Notes: generated by a model not told the origin, from the sequence alone. 64,000 nt of DNA from Lathyrus oleraceus (GCF_024323335.1 NC_066585.1:533534082-533598081); one strand, 5' to 3'; shown: positions 45,258-56,106, counted from the stretch's first letter. Numbers and translations: made by a program.

Positions 45258-46301
45258 ATGGAAGGACATCAATTCCATCCCAAAAACCAAAGACAACAAC
45301 AACAACAAAATCCTCATCTTCTTCAGAATATCAATAACACTGCTAACGTTTTTGATGTTTCTGATAGGTTTCCTCAATGGAGCATCCAAGAAACCAAAGA
45401 GTTTCTTATGATAAGAGCACAGCTAGATCAAACTTTCATGGAGACTAAAAGGAATAAACAGTTGTGGGAAGTTATTTCTAACCATATGAAGGATAAGGGT
45501 TACCATAGAAGTGCAGAACAGTGCAAGTGCAAGTGGAAAAACCTTGTTACTCGCTATAAGGTATGCTCCTTTGTAACACAGATAAAACATGCTGTCCTGT
45601 CTGAAACTGAAACTGACATCAATATTTATGATTAATCTTTTAAAACTATTACCAGTGTTAATGTTCGGTGTTATGTCTCTAGTGTCCGTGCTTGGTATAT
45701 TTTATTGTATATATTAGTAGATCTCGGTTTTAAATTGTGAATGCGGTTGCAGGGATGTGAAACAATGGAGACAGAAATGTTGAAACAGCAATTTCCATTT
45801 TACAATGAACTTCAAGCAATTTTCACAGCAAGAATGCAGAGAATGCTATGGGCTGAAGCCGGAGACGGATCGAAGAAGATCAAGCCGACGCAAGTTTCAA
45901 CCGACGAGGAAGAAGACGATGGCAATGAAGAAAGTGAAGAAATATCTCAAAAGGGTAGTACTAGAAGCAGAAAGAAGAAGAAAGCCAAGATAGTTAGCGA
46001 AAGCGGTAACGATAGCCGCATCAGTTTCTACCAGAATTTGAAGGAGATTTTGGATGAGTTCATGAGGCAACAACTTCAAGTTGAAGCACAATGGATGGAA
46101 GCATTTGAAGCTAGAGAGAATGAGAGGAGGTTGAGGGAGATGGAATGGAGACAACAAATGGAAATGTTGGAGAATGAGAGATTGTTGATGGAACAAAGAT
46201 GGAGAGAAAGGGAAGAACAAAGGAGGATTAGAGAAGAAGCTAGGGCTGAAAAGAGGGATGCATTAATCATAGCTTTGTTAAATAAATTAGAAAGAGAATA
46301 G
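45258..46301 (+). CDS. Trihelix transcription factor, GT-3a/GT-3b type
   Basis: Two exons, 45258-45560 and 45753-46301. The 192-bp intron has a GT..AG pair (45561 'gtatgc', ending 'ttgcag' at 45752) and phase 0. Product 283 aa, close to the length of Arabidopsis GT-3b. The trihelix DNA-binding domain, residues ~38-106, has the three spaced tryptophans W41, W70 and W93 and the 'EQCKCKWKNLVTRYKGCE' run across the exon junction. An acidic stretch (~150-165), a basic 'RSRKKKKAK' nuclear signal-like run (~172-181) and a long Glu/Arg-rich C-terminal coiled coil follow. Start: the ORF is open upstream to 45072, but that part is the CT-rich leader, and family members begin near this Met ('MEGHQ'). 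Family knowledge: nuclear GT-element-binding regulators, GT-3b being salt- and pathogen-responsive through calmodulin signalling. That response is not visible here. Confidence 0.95.
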
Positions 46302-46650
46302 AGAGTTAGAGTTAAGATTTTGATTATCAAGATTTCAGTTTTGTATGTTTAGAACATAGCTAATATTTTATTGATTGCAAAAGCTTAAAGGTAGATTTTG
46401 TAGTTGCATTTTATAATTTAAAATCTTTGATATGTATAGTGTTTAGTCATATGGTAGTAATCAAGATCTAACAATTTTATCAATGTCTTAAAGGCTGGCA
46501 AGCGCCGTGATTAATTGATTTAATCAGTTTAAGAAAAAAATTAAAAGCAAATATAAAATATAAAATATAAAAAATAGAGGCGTTACACAATACTTGGATT
46601 TATATATTAGAATTGATGAAGAATTCGATTTCCTTCATGCAAATGTTTCT
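46302..46650. other. Trihelix 3' flank
   Basis: AT-rich 3' region. No clear AATAAA, but several 'aatatttta' type runs occur near 46360. No gene or repeat supported before the copia remnant begins. Confidence 0.5.
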
Positions 46651-47473
46651 TTTACAGGTATGACGAATATAGTGACATTACGAAGGTTAGTCAGGGTATC
46701 TTGACTGTGATGAGAGCAAGAAGGATTGCATGTAACTTCTACTTAGTGTTAGAGAACACTGTTATAGGTGATGTTGTATTAATTGAGTTTGATAATGATG
46801 CAATCAAATTCTGGCATATGCATCTGAGTCATCTTAGTGAGTGTGGAATGATGGAACTTCATAAAAGAAATTTATTGAAGAATGTTTGTAGTTGTAAGAT
46901 GGATTTGTGCAAGTTTGCGTACTTGAGAAACAATGTCGTGTTCGGTTAAAGATCACCTACAACAGAGGTTTTTGTGCATTATGATGTGCATAATGAAGAT
47001 GTGCATTATGATGTGTGTAGGGCTTGCCAAAGAGGTTTTTGTGGTTGGATCCATGCATTTTGTGACTTTCACATATGATTTTTATCGTAAGATTTGGTTG
47101 TATTTTTTTAAGCACAAATCTGAATTCTTGACCAAATTCAAGTTGTCGGAGACAAAATAGAGAATCAAACAGGTAGAAAAATCAAGTATTTGCGTTTAGA
47201 TACTGGGAGAGAGTATACTTATTCAAATTTCAAAAGGTTCTGCGAAGAACACAATATTCAAAGGAACTTCTCAGTTCGTAAAATACCATAACAAAATGGT
47301 GTGTCATGGAGGATTAATAGGTCTCTAAGTGAAAGGGCATAATGTATCTTGTTAAATGTTGGACTATCAAAAGGTTTGGGGCAGAGGTAGTTAGCAGGGC
47401 ATGATGTCTTATTAATTGGACACCATGGGCTACATTGGAGGGGGAATGTTGCAGAGGAGGTATGGACATGTAA

Positions 47474-47780
47474 CCCTATCGATCTTGACAATTTAAAGAC
47501 TTTTAGGTGTCCAACGTATGTGCATATATCTAGTGAAGATTGATTCAAACTTGATCCAAAATCAAATAAATACGTCATCATCGATTATGCAAACTATAAC
47601 GCCCTAAATTGCTTTCAGGATTACCGACTAACCCTATCAATCTTGACAATTTAAAGATTTTTGGGTGTCCAACTTATGTGCATATATCGAGTGAAGTTTG
47701 ATTCAAACTTGATCCAAAGTCGAATAAATGCGTCATCATCGGTTACACAAAATGTAACGTCCCTAGATTGCTTTTAGGAT
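47474..47780. repeat. 158-bp tandem duplication across a copia/Cassandra junction
   Basis: Copy 1 starts at 47474 and copy 2 at 47632 ('ccctatcgatcttgac' and 'ccctatcaatcttgac'). Each copy holds ~115 bp of copia pol followed by the first ~38 bp of a Cassandra LTR. Only the second copy continues into the full Cassandra element at 47753. The duplication therefore happened after the Cassandra insertion, with a short shared 'accc' at the junction. Confidence 0.88.
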
Positions 47781-48684
47781 TACCGACTGACCCCACAAAC
47801 TAACACAAGTCTTCCACAAACCAACATGGGTCTTTTCATCATGCTTTGTCCTCACTCACACACTTTCCTAGAAACTTCTCAGAAGGTCACCCATCCAAAT
47901 ACTACTCCAAGTCAAGCACGTTTAACTATGGAGTACTTATCTGTTGGGCTACCGAAAAGAAGATGCATCGGGTTGGTACATGTAGTACCAATTAATCCTT
48001 ATAAGCCTTCCTTCAACCATGTCGTCCCATACCCGCACAACCTCAGGATCCGTCTCATTCCTATGTGAATTCAATTTTTTCCTAGAAACTACTAGGAGTG
48101 TCTCATTGTCATGCCTCGAACACCAACAACCACTCCCCCGCCCTCGGGTGTTACTTCTAACCATTCCCCACCCTCTTCGGCCTCAGATGTTACATGACCA
48201 CCAGTTTCTGCTTGGTTCTTCCCCGAACCACATCGTACTATGAGAGGCTTGCTCTGATACCAATTGTAACGCCCTAGACTGCTTCCAGGATTACCTACTG
48301 ACCCCACAAACTAACACCAGTCTTTCCAGCATGCTTTGTCCTCACTAACACGCTTTTCTGCAAACTTCTTAGAAGGTCACCCATCCAATTACTACTCCAA
48401 ATCAAGCACGTTTAACTATGGAGTTCTTATATGTTGGACTACCGAAAAGAATATGTACCTTATTGGTATAGGTAGTACTAATTGATCCTTATAAGTTTTC
48501 CTTCAATCATACAGTCCCATACTTTTACAGCCTCAGGATCCCTCTCATTCCGATTTGAATTCGTTTTTTCCCTAGAAGCTGCTAGAAGTGTCTCATTGTC
48601 ATGCCTCATGCACCGATAACCACCCTCTCGTCCTCGGGTGTTACATGTAACCACTCCTCGCCCTCTCCGGCCTCGGATGTTACA
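47753..48684 (-). mobile_element. Complete Cassandra TRIM, minus orientation
   Basis: LTRs 47753-48194 (442 bp) and 48265-48684 (420 bp), with a 70-bp internal region 48195-48264 that carries the initiator-Met primer-binding site on the minus strand (TGGTATCAGAGC). Perfect TSD 'caaaa' (47748-47752 and 48685-48689). A 5S rRNA-derived block lies in each LTR (47873-47938 in the left one). LTR ends are TGTAAC/GTTACA. It has no coding capacity and depends on other elements for movement. It interrupts the copia pol between integrase and RT. Confidence 0.95.
47873..47938 (-). other. 5S rRNA-derived block in Cassandra LTR
   Basis: On the minus strand this reads like the 3' two-thirds of plant 5S rRNA: a start like AGAACTCC, an AGTTAA box, a GGATGGGTGACC-type box and a GGGAAGT-type end, i.e. 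the box A/intermediate element/box C Pol III internal promoter. It differs from real 5S rRNA at many positions and is part of a TRIM, so it is not annotated as an rRNA gene. Confidence 0.8.
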
Positions 48685-49497
48685 CAAAAGGTGTGAATAA
48701 ATTCAAGTTATAGGTTCAAATTAAAAAGAAAATGGTATTAAGCAAAGATGTTATTTTTGACGAGTAGTTAATGTTAAAGCACACATTTACAACATACATG
48801 TCAACATATGAAAGAGAAACTTCCAACAAATAAGTGATACATGTGGATGTTGATCCGCCACCAATGAACAATATGTAGATAATCCCTTAACCATAAAAGG
48901 AACTCTGATGTTTAAATTGACCCCGAACCTGAAGTTTTAGGTGGAGTACAATATCGTATTATTATATGTGACAGATAAAATTGTTCAACCAAGCCACTCA
49001 AAAGATATGAATATGAGGACTTGGCAATTGGATGAGTGCAATAATGAAGAAGACGAAGTCCTTGAAGAAAAATCAGACATTGGAATGTTCAACTTCCTAA
49101 AGGGAACAAGGTCATTAGTTGTACGTGGATAGTCAAGATAAAACCAATAGTAATTGAAAAATAAATGGAAAAGTTCAAGGCTCATCTTGTAGCAAAAATG
49201 TACTCACAACAGAAGGGGATTGACTATAATGAGATTTTTTCTCTAGTTGTTAGACATACTTATAACAGGGCAGTGTTGGCCTTGGTAGTTAGATGGGGCA
49301 TAAATTTAGAGCAGATGGATGTGAACATAATATTTATTCACGGTAATCTAGACGAAAAAAGTTTACATGGAACAACCAGAGGGGTCAAGTGACACTGCAC
49401 ATATAAGACTAGTTTGTAAATTGAATAAGCATTTAATTCATACATACTTCAGATTGGATACATAATGTGTGAGCCTTAAATTTTTGTTTATGCTAGT

Positions 49498-50308
49498 TGT
49501 AACACCCGAGGCCGAAGAGGGTGGGGGTGGTTGTAACACACGAGGCCGAAGAGGGCGGAGAGTGGTCTCCCGAATTCACATCAGAATGAGAGGATCCTGA
49601 GGCTGTACAGGTATGAGACTGCATGGTTGAAGGAAGTCTTATAAGGGTTGATTGGTATTACCTATACCAATAAGATGCATCTTCTTTTCAGTATCCTACC
49701 AAATAAGAACTCCATAGTTAAGTGTGCTTGACTTGGAGTAGTATTTAGATAGGTGACCTTTTGGGAAGTTTCTAGGAAAGCGTGTGAGTGAGGAAAAAGC
49801 ATGCTGAAAAGATCCGTGTTGGTTTGTTGGGTCAGTCGGTAATCCTTAAAGCAGGTTGGGGCGTTACAAATGCTATCAATGCAGACCTCTCCCAGTATGA
49901 TATGGTTTAGGGACAAACCAAGCTGAAGCTGGTGGGCATGTAACCCCTGAGGCCGAAGAAGGCGAGGGGTGGTTGTAACACCCGAAGCCAAAGAGGGCGA
50001 GGAGTGTTCAACTAAATTCACATTGGAATGAGAGGATCATAAGCCTGTATGGGTATGGGACTGCATGGTTGAAGGACGACTTATAATAATTGATTGGTAC
50101 TACCTATACCAACAAGATGCGTCTTCTTTTCAGTAGCCTAACAAATAAGAACCCATAGTTAAGCTGCTTGACTTGGAGTAATATTTGGATGGGTGACCTT
50201 ATGGAAAGTTTCTCGGAAAGTGTGTGAGTGGGGATAAAGCATGTTGAAAAGACATGTGTTGGTTTGTGGGATTAGTCGGTAATCTTGAAAGTAGTCTGAG
50301 GCATTACA
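49498..50308 (+). mobile_element. Complete Cassandra TRIM, plus orientation
   Basis: LTRs 49498-49868 (371 bp) and 49939-50308 (370 bp), internal 49869-49938 (70 bp) starting 'aatgctatcaatgcag', a mutated initiator-Met primer-binding site. Perfect TSD 'ctagt' (49493-49497 and 50309-50313). The 5S-like block in the left LTR is at 49706-49772. The 5' LTR begins with a doubled 'gaggccgaagagggcg' motif. It is inserted in the RT region of the copia host, 813 bp from the oppositely oriented Cassandra. Confidence 0.95.
49706..49772 (+). other. 5S rRNA-derived block in Cassandra LTR
   Basis: Closest 5S-like copy on the plus strand: 'agaactcc', then 'agttaag', 'gtgcttga', 'gagtagtat', 'ggtgacc' and 'tgggaagt' in the order and spacing of plant 5S rRNA. 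Known for Cassandra: this block can be transcribed by Pol III on its own. Confidence 0.82.
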
Positions 50309-51427
50309 CTAGTAGCCTTGATAATGGCTCTTTAATTTTCCGGTTATGATATGTTGATTGCTACTTTACATGACATAAATGAACTGAAAATTTATATTGG
50401 GAAAGTATTTTGACATAAAAGACTTAGGTGTTTCTAAAAATATTCACGGTATGGAAATTCACGTGGATAATAGTGCTAGAATATTAAGGCTCTCATAGAA
50501 AAACTATGTTGGAAAGGTGCTAGACAAGTTTGACATGAGTAATTTGAAGGTTGTGATTACTCCATTGGTAAATCACTTTAAGCTCTCATTGGATCAATGT
50601 CTAAAGACAGATGTAGAATTTGAGTATATGGTATAGGAAAGTAGTCAAGTGAATTTTTATATACTTGAAGGGTACATTGGATCATGTTTTCATGTTTAAC
50701 AATGAACAAAGTGATCCTGAGATTGTAGGATATATTGATTCAAACTATGCTAGTGATATGGATAATATAGGGTCTACGACATGGTATTTTCTTACTTTAG
50801 TAAGAACATATTTATTAGAAACCATCAATTCAATCTAGAATGGCCATGTCAACAGTTCAAGCAGAGAACATTGCAGTAGGTGAATCTTCCAAAAAGCCTT
50901 ATGACTTACACGATTGGTGAGAGAATTGGGTGTTCACCAAGGTGGAATTTGGTTGTATTGTGATAGTCAAATGGTCATTTATTTGGAAAACAATTAGGTG
51001 TATCATGTCAGGACCAAGCATATTGATGCGAGGTTTAACAAGATCTGAGTGTTACTTGCATATCGACAGATATTACTTGAAGGTTCATACTTCTGAGAAT
51101 GTGACTGATACATTGACCAAGCTAGTCATTAATGACAAGTTCGAGCATTGTTTGAACTTGTTACATGTTTATATGTGTTAAACAGGAAAGAGGTGTACCT
51201 CACTAGTTTCCAAGATGTTATTGTCATGTATAAAGTCTTCATATCGATTTGATATTTGCCAAGATGGATATTGTTGAGTATTACTCAGACAAAGAAGAAC
51301 ACTAATTTATGAAAATTCCAAACGGGTCTTAGGCTCAAATGTTTGGTCTGGTTAGGTGACTAGGGGTGCGGTGGAAGTAGCCCCTTGTTACGCTTTAGGG
51401 GTATTATTGTAAATTAATTTGTAGTCT

Positions 51428-51434
51428 TATATAT

Positions 51435-51472
<38 letters not shown>

Positions 51473-51506
51473 ATAATATATATATATATATATAATATAT
51501 ATATAA

Positions 51507-51583
<77 letters not shown>

Positions 51584-51603
51584 TAATAATATATATATAT
51601 ATT
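51428..51603. repeat. (TA)n microsatellite
   Basis: About 175 bp of TA with occasional AATA interruptions, lying where the copia 3' LTR breaks off. Highly variable length is expected, and assembly here may be unreliable. Confidence 0.95.
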
Positions 51604-51767
51604 TCATTAAGTTTAATTATTTCACTTCATTCATTATTTGTGAATTCAAACACTGAAATCTAATTACTTATCACTTCATTATATTTCATTCCATCAGATA
51701 CCACCAATCCAAACATCTGAAAAACCAGTTATTTGCCAAGGAAAAAACACCTTAGAATGTAACTACA
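51604..51767. other. Short spacer with MITE-like end
   Basis: Contains 'ttccatcagataccacc' and 'aatccaaacat', which resemble the right end of the MITE at 18743. It may be a decayed fragment of the same Tourist-like family. No left end found. Confidence 0.35.
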
Positions 51768-52216
51768 TGATCAATCATGATTTCTACTATAGTTATTATT
51801 ATTTTAACAGGTGAAAGTATGCGAGTTATTTGCATTTTCCATATAGTTTGAGTGATTTATATGTCAGTCTCTTTAATTTCGTATATGTCAATAATTTAAT
51901 TATTCCTGATATTTTTTTTTATCTTTTTGGGAAGGTTGACATGTTTTGTAGGTTGGAGAAAACCAAAGAAATGGCCGGAAAAGGAATGCGACAAATTTTC
52001 AGAAAGATTCACAAAGTCTATTTTTCAGCACATCTCATATCATGATAGGCATGTAGTATTTTTATCATATCTAGAGTGTCGTAACTAGGAATGAAGTGGG
52101 ACCAGAGGAAAATGAAAGCTAACATCAAGGGCTACATTTTTCATGAAGACACCAAAGGCTAACTCAGAATTGTCTACTCAAACGCATATCATATCTGAAA
52201 GAAATATATTTCTCTG

Positions 52217-52333
52217 CCCCATACGCGTATAACCTGCCCCCATACTCGTATGGAATGTCCCACATACGCCATATATGCGTGTTTTAGCTGCCCCATACAC
52301 ATATGGCATCCCCCATACGCGTATGGACGCCCA
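52217..52333. repeat. Palindromic catacgcgtatg array in Athila-like LTR
   Basis: Five to six tandem-like copies of a ~20-24-bp unit 'cccc-atacgcgtatgg'. The core CATACGCGTATG is a perfect 12-bp palindrome in the best copy (52320-52326 region) and decayed in others ('atactcgtatgg', 'atacacatatgg', 'atatatgcgtg'). Confidence 0.85.
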
Positions 52334-53233
52334 TAATCACAAAAAAATTCCAGTTTCGAGTATTTAAAGTCGGAAAGTGATTTTTTGAGGTTTAGACTGA
52401 TCCATGGACTAATTTTGATGGCAGAAACAAGGGTAGAAGCCTGGAAAACTCATATTTTCATGGTGGATCAATATTTTCATGAGCTTTAAGTGATTGAAGA
52501 ATTTTTTCATCTCTAGATCCATAATTGTTTACGAATTTTACCATGTTTTTTAAAATTATTATTGGCAGCTTAACCCCACAGTGTTAAGGGGTGTCCATGA
52601 TTTAGATTTGTGATGATTTCTACTTGAAACTTGTAATAACAACAATTTCTATTATATTTGATTTACTCTTAATTTATTTTTAATGTTTTCTATTTCAGAA
52701 AAATTGAGTTTGAGTTACGGTTAATATTTAGGCTGGACCGCCATGTTAACGCTCAATTGAGAGTATTATGTAATTGATATCACCTAGGACTAGGGATACC
52801 CTATAGAAATCGAATTTTTCTTGATAAAATAATGCTTAAATTCATCTATAATTCACAATGGGCAAAAGAGTTAATTTTAATTTTTAAAGGTTTACTCACT
52901 AAGGACTTAGGAGTAAACACCCTTAAGAACCGGTAATCAATATTATGAATTAAGGTGTTGCAAGGTTATGTTAGAATTGTTAACGAATCATATCATACAC
53001 CTTCCCTATCATGACTACTCTTATTGCTTTCGTCCTCTCAACTGCTATGTTTACTTTTATTTGTCAGTTTATTTTTCTTTACCAAAAACTCAAATTCAAA
53101 ACCCCTAAGTCTTTTGTTTAACTAAAATAAAACACAAATTTTGTATCGTCAAGCAGTCCTTGTGATCGATACTTGGGCCATTATTACTACATTTCCAAAT
53201 TAGTACACTTGTTAATTTATCGATCAAGTTTTT

Positions 53234-53251
53234 AACGCCGTTGTCGGGGAC
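53234..53251 (+). promoter_or_regulatory. Athila-type primer-binding site
   Basis: 'aacgccgttgtcggggac' lies 7 bases after the LTR end at 53226. Intact plant Athila elements have TGGCGCCGTTGCCGGGGA here, so three positions are changed. It fixes the element's orientation as plus and the 3' limit of the LTR. Confidence 0.8.
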
Positions 53252-53385
53252 TGCCAACGATTATCGAGTTCATAGTTTTATTTTAGTTAAAATTGTGTTG
53301 CTCTGCAACTAAAATTTCTATTTCGGTTTTTATTTTATTTTTATTATTATTATTCTGTAACTACTAATTTTATTCAGACATTTGT

Positions 53386-54640
53386 ATGCGAGGAGAACCC
53401 TCGGCTAATTTTACTTTTGACGCGGAAATTAAGAGAACGTTACACGCTCAGCTCAGGAAAGCTCGGCTGTAAAAACTAGCATAACACGAGGAAAACAACT
53501 CTAACCATTCAAACACAGAGTTAGAAAAAGAAGAAGAGATAATAATGGTTGATTCACAACCTAAAATATTATTGGGTGATTATGGAAGAACAAATGCACC
53601 AGGGGGTTGATTGACAATAGTAAACCAACTGGTTAATGTTCTCAATTTTAAGTTGCACCCTACTACCATCCGCCAACTTGAAAAGAGACCTTTCACGGGA
53701 AAAATCAATGAAGATGCCAATAAACATCTGCAAAGGTTTCTGACAATGAGTACTACTCTGAAGGTAGAAGGGCATACTAAAGAAAGTAAGCAATTGAGAA
53801 TGTTTCCTTTTACTCTAGCAGAGGATGCAGAAGAATGGTTTTATTCACTTCCAGCTGATAACATCACCATATGGGAAGAGATGGAAAATACCTTTATGAA
53901 TGAGTACTTTCCTGCTTCAGTTTTCTTTAGAAAAATATATGAAATTATAAACTTCAAACAGAGGGAAGGTGAATCATTAGGTGTTACGTATAAAAGATTC
54001 AAGAGACTCTTGGTTGCATGTCCTAGACATAATATAGATCAAACTAAACAAATGCATATGTTTGTAAATAGGCTCAGGTTGAAGACGAAGTAGTTGATTG
54101 ATACAACTGTCGGTTGTTCATCCAATTCTACAACAACCACTACTATAAAGAAGATCATTGAAGTCATTGCAGCAAATGAACATAGTGAATTATATGATAG
54201 ATGCATAAGTAAACTAGAAAGGGTGATTGATTTATAACTAGATACACATGTTGTTAAGTTAGAAGATCAGGTTGTAGATGAAGTTGAAAATACACTTAAA
54301 AGCATTAAATATAGGTACTCAACAAGTAGCTCAAGTCCAACAAGCTACTCTCGTTATTTGAGAATTTTACGGAGGTCATCATTTTTCCATATGTTGTGTT
54401 GCACACCTTCAACATGTAGAAGAAGTTAATTATCTCCAGCAGAATAACCCTTATGCTAACACCTACAATCCAGGGTGGAAAATTCATCCAAACTTCTCCT
54501 AGAAAGATTATCGAGGGAATGCTCAAAAGTAAGGTCCAGTGTAATTTCAGAATCAACAACAATACCAACCTCAGCAGAACATCCAAAATCATTTTCCAAA
54601 GTAATTTCAGCAACAAGCTCCAAAATAGGCAGATTAGGAA
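53386..54640 (+). pseudogene. Athila-like gag remnant
   Basis: Begins near 53386 ('MRGEPSANFTFDAEIKRTLH'), with stops at about 53470 and 53607. The main open part is 53611-54093 (160 codons): 'EDANKHLQRFL', 'LRMFPFTLAEDAEEWFYSLP', 'EYFPASVFFRKIYEIINFKQ', the Retrotrans_gag domain of Athila. 54420-54640 holds 'YNPGWKIHPNFS' and a Gln-rich run. The chain is broken in several places. Confidence 0.87.
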
Positions 54641-54939
54641 ATAGCTATTGAAAAATGGTGCTATGAAATCCCAATTTTAGGAAGAGACAAGGAATAACAA
54701 GAGGAACACCACAACATGCATCAAGAACCTGAAAGTTCAAGTAGGTCAGATATCCTAATAACTCTCCATGCAAGCTCAAGGCACCCTTTTGAGTGCAACA
54801 ATACCAAATCCAAGAAATTGTGAAAATGTTAATGTTGTCACAACAAGAAGTCAGAAGTTGTTGAAGATGAAGAAAAAGGACAACAAATGATGATCATTTC
54901 ATAAAGGTAAATCTGGAAGTGAGAGAAAATAAGAAAGAA

Positions 54940-55750
54940 CCAGAAGAAGTTATGCCACCTAAAAATCCTTTTGAAGATAAAATTGAAAATAGGCCAAACC
55001 AAAGATCAAGCTACCTTATGATGAAGAAAAAGATCTAAATGAGAAAAAAATTGAGAAATTTCTTGAAATGTTCAAAAAGCTAGAGATCAATATTCCTTTC
55101 TTTGTAGCACTAGAGCAAATGCCCATGTACCAAAAATTCATGAATTACATAATCTCTAAAAAGAGAATAATGGAGATGAGCCAGGAACCTTTACTGAGAA
55201 GTGTAGTGCCGTGTCACAAGGTAGGAGAATCCCCATCAAAAAGAATGATTCTACAACTGTAAAAATCCCATGCACTATAGTAGACAAAACCTTGAATATG
55301 GTTTTGATTGACTCAAGGGCTAATTTGAGCTTGATGCCATTGTTCATCTATCAACAAATTGGAATTGGAAAAGTCATAAATACAGGGACAAGTCTAAAAT
55401 TTGAAGATCACTCCACAAAGCATGCATATGGGATAGCTGAAGACGTACTGGTAGCAATAGAGGAATTTAGTTTTCATGTTGATTTTGTGATCATGGACAT
55501 CCCTGAGGATACAGAGACACCTATCATTCTTGGTCGACCATTCTTGCTTATGAGTCGATGCAATTTTGATGTGGAAAAAGGTAGACTCACTTTAAAAGCT
55601 TATGATAAAGAAATAACTTTGAATGTGCTTGAAAATAGAAAGCAAGAAGGAGAAAAAGGAGATCACTATCAAGTAGGCATGATCCAAACTTTTGTGGGAA
55701 GCCCAAGTCAAAGACCACCACTAGAGAAAATATCAAAAAGGACATCTTAA
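54940..55750 (+). pseudogene. Athila-like aspartic protease remnant
   Basis: 55068-55200 is the gag-protease linker ('KLEINIPFFVALEQMPMYQK'). 55211-55750 (179 codons) is the retropepsin region. The catalytic triad DSGA is changed to DSRA (55308-55319), followed by 'LMPLFIYQQIGIGK', 'DFVIMDIPEDTETPIILGRP' and 'RCNFDVEKGRLTLK'. The ILGRPF motif is intact, but the DSRA change should abolish activity. The product would feed into RT, which is missing. Confidence 0.87.
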
Positions 55751-56106
55751 ATGGTGTCCTCTCCAGCAGCAACCCTGAGTGAAAAAACTCCTAGATCCAT
55801 TCCAAAATCTAAGAGAAAGAAGAGAAAGCGACATCGAAGTAAGGCTATGGAAGTAGGAAGTGAGTTGTGGCACAAAATGGATGTTATCAAGCTAATGACG
55901 GTAAACGATTCAACATTGCTAACAAGTTCCATGAAACAATGTTATCCTCCTCCTAGTGTGTATGAAGTAGAATCTGGAATATAAAGCTTTTTAAAACAAT
56001 AGTTGTCAAAGCTTTAGGCCTAGTATAATTTTAATAATTACCATTTTCGATTTATTAAAAATATATTAAAAAATTAAAAAAGAAAATTAAAAAAAAAGTT
56101 TTAAAA

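Larger units (their letters stand above)
46690..51180 (+). pseudogene. copia pol remnant split by Cassandra elements
   Basis: GAG-pre-integrase 46701-46949 ('IKFWHMHLSHLSECGMMELH'). Integrase 47040-47330 ('YDFYRKIWLYFFKHKSEF', 'KYLRLDTGREYTYSNF'). Linker up to 47752 and again from 48690 ('KMVLSKDVIFDE'). RT pieces 49165-49392 ('FKAHLVAKMYSQQKGIDYNE', 'QMDVNIIFIHGNLDEK'). The YVDD catalytic motif is not preserved (only 'YDMLIATLHD' near 50350). RNase H end 50930-51181 ('HTSENVTDTLTKLVINDKFE'). Many stops. Confidence 0.85.
46655..51427 (+). mobile_element. Ty1/copia element (TNT1-like), 5'-truncated, host of two Cassandra insertions
   Basis: Starts in the GAG-pre-integrase region and runs through integrase, RT and RNase H on the plus strand. 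A probable 3' LTR starts TGTTGAGTATTAC at about 51271, after a purine-rich run. The LTR is lost in a (TA)n microsatellite at about 51428. Reading resumes precisely after each Cassandra, so the two insertions (47753-48684 and 49498-50308) entered an already complete pol. Gag, protease and the 5' LTR are missing. Confidence 0.85.
51768..55990 (+). mobile_element. Athila/Cyclops-like Ty3/gypsy element, 5' part
   Basis: LTR ending at 53226 ('cgatca'). A candidate start is TGATC at 51768, which would give 1459 bp. Primer-binding site 'aacgccgttgtcggggac' (53234-53251), the degraded plant Athila site. gag from 53386 and protease to 55750 follow. RT and everything downstream are absent; the element ends in AT-rich DNA and the (CA)n tract. 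The left boundary is uncertain. Confidence 0.8.

Noticed and set aside
45561..45635. Trihelix ORF read-through past exon 1
   Set aside because: A GT donor at 45561 and a matching acceptor at 45752 give a continuous trihelix domain. The read-through residues do not match the family.
45897..46330. Minus-strand ORFs opposite the trihelix exon 2
   Set aside because: Shadow frames of the Glu/Arg-rich coiled coil.
47753..50308. 5S rRNA genes
   Set aside because: The 5S-like blocks are diverged, cover only part of 5S, and sit in LTRs with primer-binding sites and TSDs. They are Cassandra, not rRNA genes.
51830..52045. 71-codon plus-strand ORF
   Set aside because: It lies in the probable Athila LTR and has no domain.
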